Part shown: piece after piece, positions 61,936 to 64,000 of the stretch
How the letters are laid out: every line of letters begins with the position of its first letter
How positions within the stretch are numbered: the first letter of the stretch is position 1
DNA from: Bacteroides eggerthii
GTDB taxonomy: Bacteria > Bacteroidota > Bacteroidia > Bacteroidales > Bacteroidaceae
Assembly (NCBI RefSeq): GCF_025146565.1
Contig: NZ_CP102258.1
Span: 3,504,001 to 3,568,000, forward strand
Direction: 5' to 3'
DNA length: 64,000 nt
Translations under genes and position numbers: made by a program
Notes under the pieces: model-generated
What the model was told of the DNA's origin: nothing
The model's input: only the letters and a program-made list of their open reading frames with translations
Database searches by the model: none

Positions 61936-63408
61936 TTACCGGTTGCGTTTCAGGTACAGGCGGTCGCTGATCGTAGCGGGAAGTTCATTCTCATAATGGG
62001 TTACCATAATCATTGTTTTATCCCGGCGGGCGCAGAAAGCCTCTATGATCTTCTTTACTCGGCGGCGATTGTAGGTATCCAGTCCATGCAACGGTTCGTC
62101 AAGAATCAGCAGTTCGGGATCTTTCACGAAAGCGCGTGCCAACAACGCAAGACGCTGTTCGGCGCTGGAGAGTTGCAGGAAAGGTTTATCCTTCAATCCG
62201 GCTACGCCAAAAACATCCATCCACCACTCACACACAGCCATTTGTCCGGCATGCGGACGCTTGTACAAACCGATACTGTCATGTAGTCCGGAAGCAACGA
62301 TTTCAATAGCCGGCAGGTTCTTCAGATAGGCCCGGTGCATCTCCGGGCTGACGTAGCCTATATGTTTTTTTATTTCCCAAATGCTCTCGCCTGTACCGCG
62401 CTTACGCCCAAACAGGCTGATGTCGCAGGCGTAAGATTGAGGATTGTCTGCACACACCAGACTGAGTAAAGTGGATTTTCCCGCACCGTTCTCACCACTC
62501 AATGCCCACTTCTGCCCGCGCATCACCGTCCAGTCCAATTCCTTCAGAATCGTACGGTCATCATAACGGATGCTGACCTTGTTCAGACGGACCACTTCGT
62601 CTGAGGTAAAATTCGTATTTTCATACGGAAGGTCCATTATACGCTGCTGCAATTCACCGAAAGAAGCGGCATCTGCCTCAACACGAATAGCATCCCGTTC
62701 ACGAAAAGTCCGCAAATAGGCGGCACGTTCCATTTTCTCTCCCACCACCCCATTTTCAACGGGAACCACATGAGTGATAAAAGACGGCACATCGTCCAAC
62801 ATAGAAAGAACCAGCACGATTTGCAGGGAAGCAAGTTGGGCCAGCTTTTCCAAAACATTAAACAACAACTCGCGGGTTGCAGCATCCAACCCGATGAAAG
62901 GATTGTCCATGATGAGAATACGCGGAGCTGTAAGCAACGTCTTCGTCAACTGAAACTTACGAAGTTCGCCGCTGGAAAGGAGAATGATTTTCTTATCGAG
63001 CATCGGTTCGATACGGAAAAGTCCGAATAGCTGTTGCCTGAGGGCTTCATCTTTCACCTCGCCCAATAATTCGCGCACCAGCGGGGCATCTTCCTGATCG
63101 TGGGCGTTCCAACGTTGCTGATAGTAGTAATTGGCATCGGCTGAACCGTAGGTGTCGCGAAAGGCGATGTACTTAATGTTGTCGTAAGCGGTTTGCGTAG
63201 CGGAAGGGCGGAAATCATAAGTCAGCACGCCATCACGCAAAGGGTATTTGCCCGTAAGCAAGTCTACCAGCAGGCTTTTTCCGGCTCCGTTAGGGCCTAC
63301 AATAGCGATGTGTTCTCCGTCGAGAAAGTCGAGCGTGACAGGGTTTGATAAACGGACAAGCGGGTTGCGGGCTACGCCTCCCGCTATATGTAAGGTGTGT
63401 TGTTGCAT
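61936..63408 (-). CDS. ModF-like double ABC ATPase
   Basis: A 490-residue cytoplasmic protein with two ABC ATPase domains and no membrane segment. Domain 1 (~1-240): Walker A GPNGAGKSLL, signature ILLSSGELRKFQLTK, Walker B RILIMDNPFIGLD. Domain 2 (~265-485): Walker A GENGAGKSTL, signature LQLSSAEQRLALLARA, Walker B ELLILDEPLHGLDT and the switch His in IMVTHYENELP. This layout is ModF (PhrA)-like, whose role is unclear despite the molybdate name. No molybdate permease is beside it. Confidence 0.87.
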   Translation of the reverse strand: MQQHTLHIAGGVARNPLVRLSNPVTLDFLDGEHIAIVGPNGAGKSLLVDLLTGKYPLRDGVLTYDFRPSATQTAYDNIKYIAFRDTYGSADANYYYQQRWNAHDQEDAPLVRELLGEVKDEALRQQLFGLFRIEPMLDKKIILLSSGELRKFQLTKTLLTAPRILIMDNPFIGLDAATRELLFNVLEKLAQLASLQIVLVLSMLDDVPSFITHVVPVENGVVGEKMERAAYLRTFRERDAIRVEADAASFGELQQRIMDLPYENTNFTSDEVVRLNKVSIRYDDRTILKELDWTVMRGQKWALSGENGAGKSTLLSLVCADNPQSYACDISLFGRKRGTGESIWEIKKHIGYVSPEMHRAYLKNLPAIEIVASGLHDSIGLYKRPHAGQMAVCEWWMDVFGVAGLKDKPFLQLSSAEQRLALLARAFVKDPELLILDEPLHGLDTYNRRRVKKIIEAFCARRDKTMIMVTHYENELPATISDRLYLKRNR

Positions 63409-63437
63409 CCTGACGATGGGTTGGGTTTTAAACGGGG

Positions 63438-63445
63438 CAAAGATA
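63438..63445 (-). promoter_or_regulatory. Bacteroides -7 box for the ModF-like gene
   Basis: On the minus strand this reads TATCTTTG, an exact match 29 bp before the ATG at 63408. Confidence 0.5.
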
Positions 63446-63566
63446 AACAGTTTTTTTATTAACCGAAGCGGGATTGTACACTTTTTATTTTGTCTTCTTC
63501 GGATGTGGCGACTTCCGTACGGATGAACAAACTATAAGCAGATTTTCCACACGAAGTACAGCGTCA

Positions 63567-63640
63567 GTTTATCCCCATTAAACTACCGGTTTATTAGGAA
63601 TAAACTCCAAGTTTATTAGGGATAAACTTGGAGTTTAAAC
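63567..63640. repeat. Intergenic array of three 22-bp units
   Basis: Three exact 22-bp periods start at 63567, 63589 and 63611; each begins GTTTAT and carries TAAACT at position 13, and a final GTTTAAAC closes the array. Units two and three together also make a near-perfect hairpin (AAACTCCAAGTTTAT against ATAAACTTGGAGTTT). The stretch 63409-63816 holds no gene I can support: it contains the ModF promoter, this array and the one next to it. Confidence 0.75.
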
Positions 63641-63660
63641 TAAGCAAACAAAAATATACT

Positions 63661-63740
63661 CTGAAGAAACAGTCAGGTATGCGCTGAAGAAAGAATCAGC
63701 GTACACTGAAGCAACAATCAGTACGCCCTAAAGAAGAGCC
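63661..63740. repeat. Second intergenic array with 22-nt period
   Basis: Units starting CTGAAG at 63661, 63684 and 63706, plus a degenerate CTAAAG at 63728, are spaced 23, 22 and 22 nt. Each has ATCAG or GTCAG at position ~12 and a TACGC-like end. The sequence is unrelated to the array 20 bp away, but the period is the same. Confidence 0.65.
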
Positions 63741-63816
63741 ATATCTCCTGAAGGGAATTTTATCTGTCCAGATGTAAGAAATGAAAGTTAGGGGTATATT
63801 CCGTTCTCCGGCTTCC

Positions 63817-64000
63817 TTATTTATAAAAAATCAGCGCCGACTGTGCCGGAACAAATACTTCCGGTCCGTATATCGTCCCCAAGCCCTGCTCACTGATGAA
63901 CCCGTCTTTGCAGACTACCGTATATCTGCCTTCGGGCACCGGCACTTTGGCTATCTCTTTACGTGAGTTCAATATCACATAAATATCTCCCCACGCGTCT
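63817..64000 (-). CDS. C-terminal end of a probable type I pullulanase/alpha-amylase-family enzyme (start beyond window)
   Basis: The last 61 codons of a minus-strand gene whose start lies past position 64000. I translated them directly: DAWGDIYVILNSRKEIAKVP, then VPEGRYTVVCKDG and the end VPAQSALIFYK before TAA at 63817-63819. This is the beta-sandwich domain C that closes GH13 enzymes, and the spacing and wording resemble Bacteroides type I pullulanases, which debranch alpha-1,6 links in starch and glycogen. The catalytic domain is outside the window, so the exact enzyme is not proven. Confidence 0.6.
   Translation of the reverse strand, partial: DAWGDIYVILNSRKEIAKVPVPEGRYTVVCKDGFISEQGLGTIYGPEVFVPAQSALIFYK

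Noticed and set aside
63567..63740. CRISPR-like array
   Set aside because: Units are degenerate and contiguous, with no unique spacers of constant length, no leader and no cas genes.

Overview
The window reads as chromosomal DNA of a gut Bacteroides species (order Bacteroidales). The evidence is two SusC/SusD pairs, an ECF sigma/FecR relay, many Bacteroidales-type lipoproteins and DUF families, promoters of the TTTG-N19-TAnnTTTG type, and few Shine-Dalgarno sites. I do not name the species.

Layout. 1-7.8 kb: a minus-strand locus of ECF sigma factor, FecR anti-sigma, SusC with an STN signalling domain, SusD and a glycerophosphodiester phosphodiesterase cut by the window edge. 7.9-9.5 kb: a scar where a DUF1016/PDDEXK nuclease gene sits head-on against the 3' remnant of an OPA-type (GlpT/UhpC-like) transporter. 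9.7-22 kb: housekeeping and envelope genes (DUF4421, DUF2490, CAT-like acyltransferase, DsbD, Dabb protein, uridine kinase, MltF-like transglycosylase, then a lipoprotein-Yip1-smpB-metH run and a DMP19 protein). 22.1-25.3 kb: an unusual intergenic region with a 21-nt repeat and a long inverted repeat, the NifU-like/GGGtGRT gene pair, and a small AT-rich islet with a YefM/YoeB module whose toxin gene is frameshifted. 25.5-38.1 kb: transporters, DUF4251 protein, NarL-type regulator, mnmA, metY, an S41-like lipoprotein without the expected catalytic residues, esterase, CNNM/HlyC protein and NlpE-like lipoprotein.

38.3-54.1 kb: a polysaccharide utilisation locus. A plus-strand GntR/UTRA regulator faces a nine-gene minus-strand train: ManA-like isomerase, ROK kinase, lipoprotein, SusC, SusD, beta-propeller protein, GH92 mannosidase, SGNH acetylesterase and FucP-type permease. 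The contents fit release of mannose from a decorated glycan, import, phosphorylation and isomerisation to fructose-6-phosphate. The shared promoter region carries two GCGC-centred palindromes, one overlapping the -7 box, which are good operator candidates.

54.2-64 kb: OmpH-like lipoprotein, small membrane protein, PepD plus an EEP-family hydrolase, MscS channel, a PAP2/LTA-synthase-like pair, a ModF-like double ABC ATPase, two back-to-back arrays with a 22-nt period, and the 3' end of a probable pullulanase.

No rRNA, tRNA, CRISPR array or intact transposase was seen. The best candidates for undescribed biology are the 21-22-nt-period intergenic arrays, the GGGtGRT/NifU-like pair, the GntR-controlled mannose locus and the S41-like pseudoprotease.
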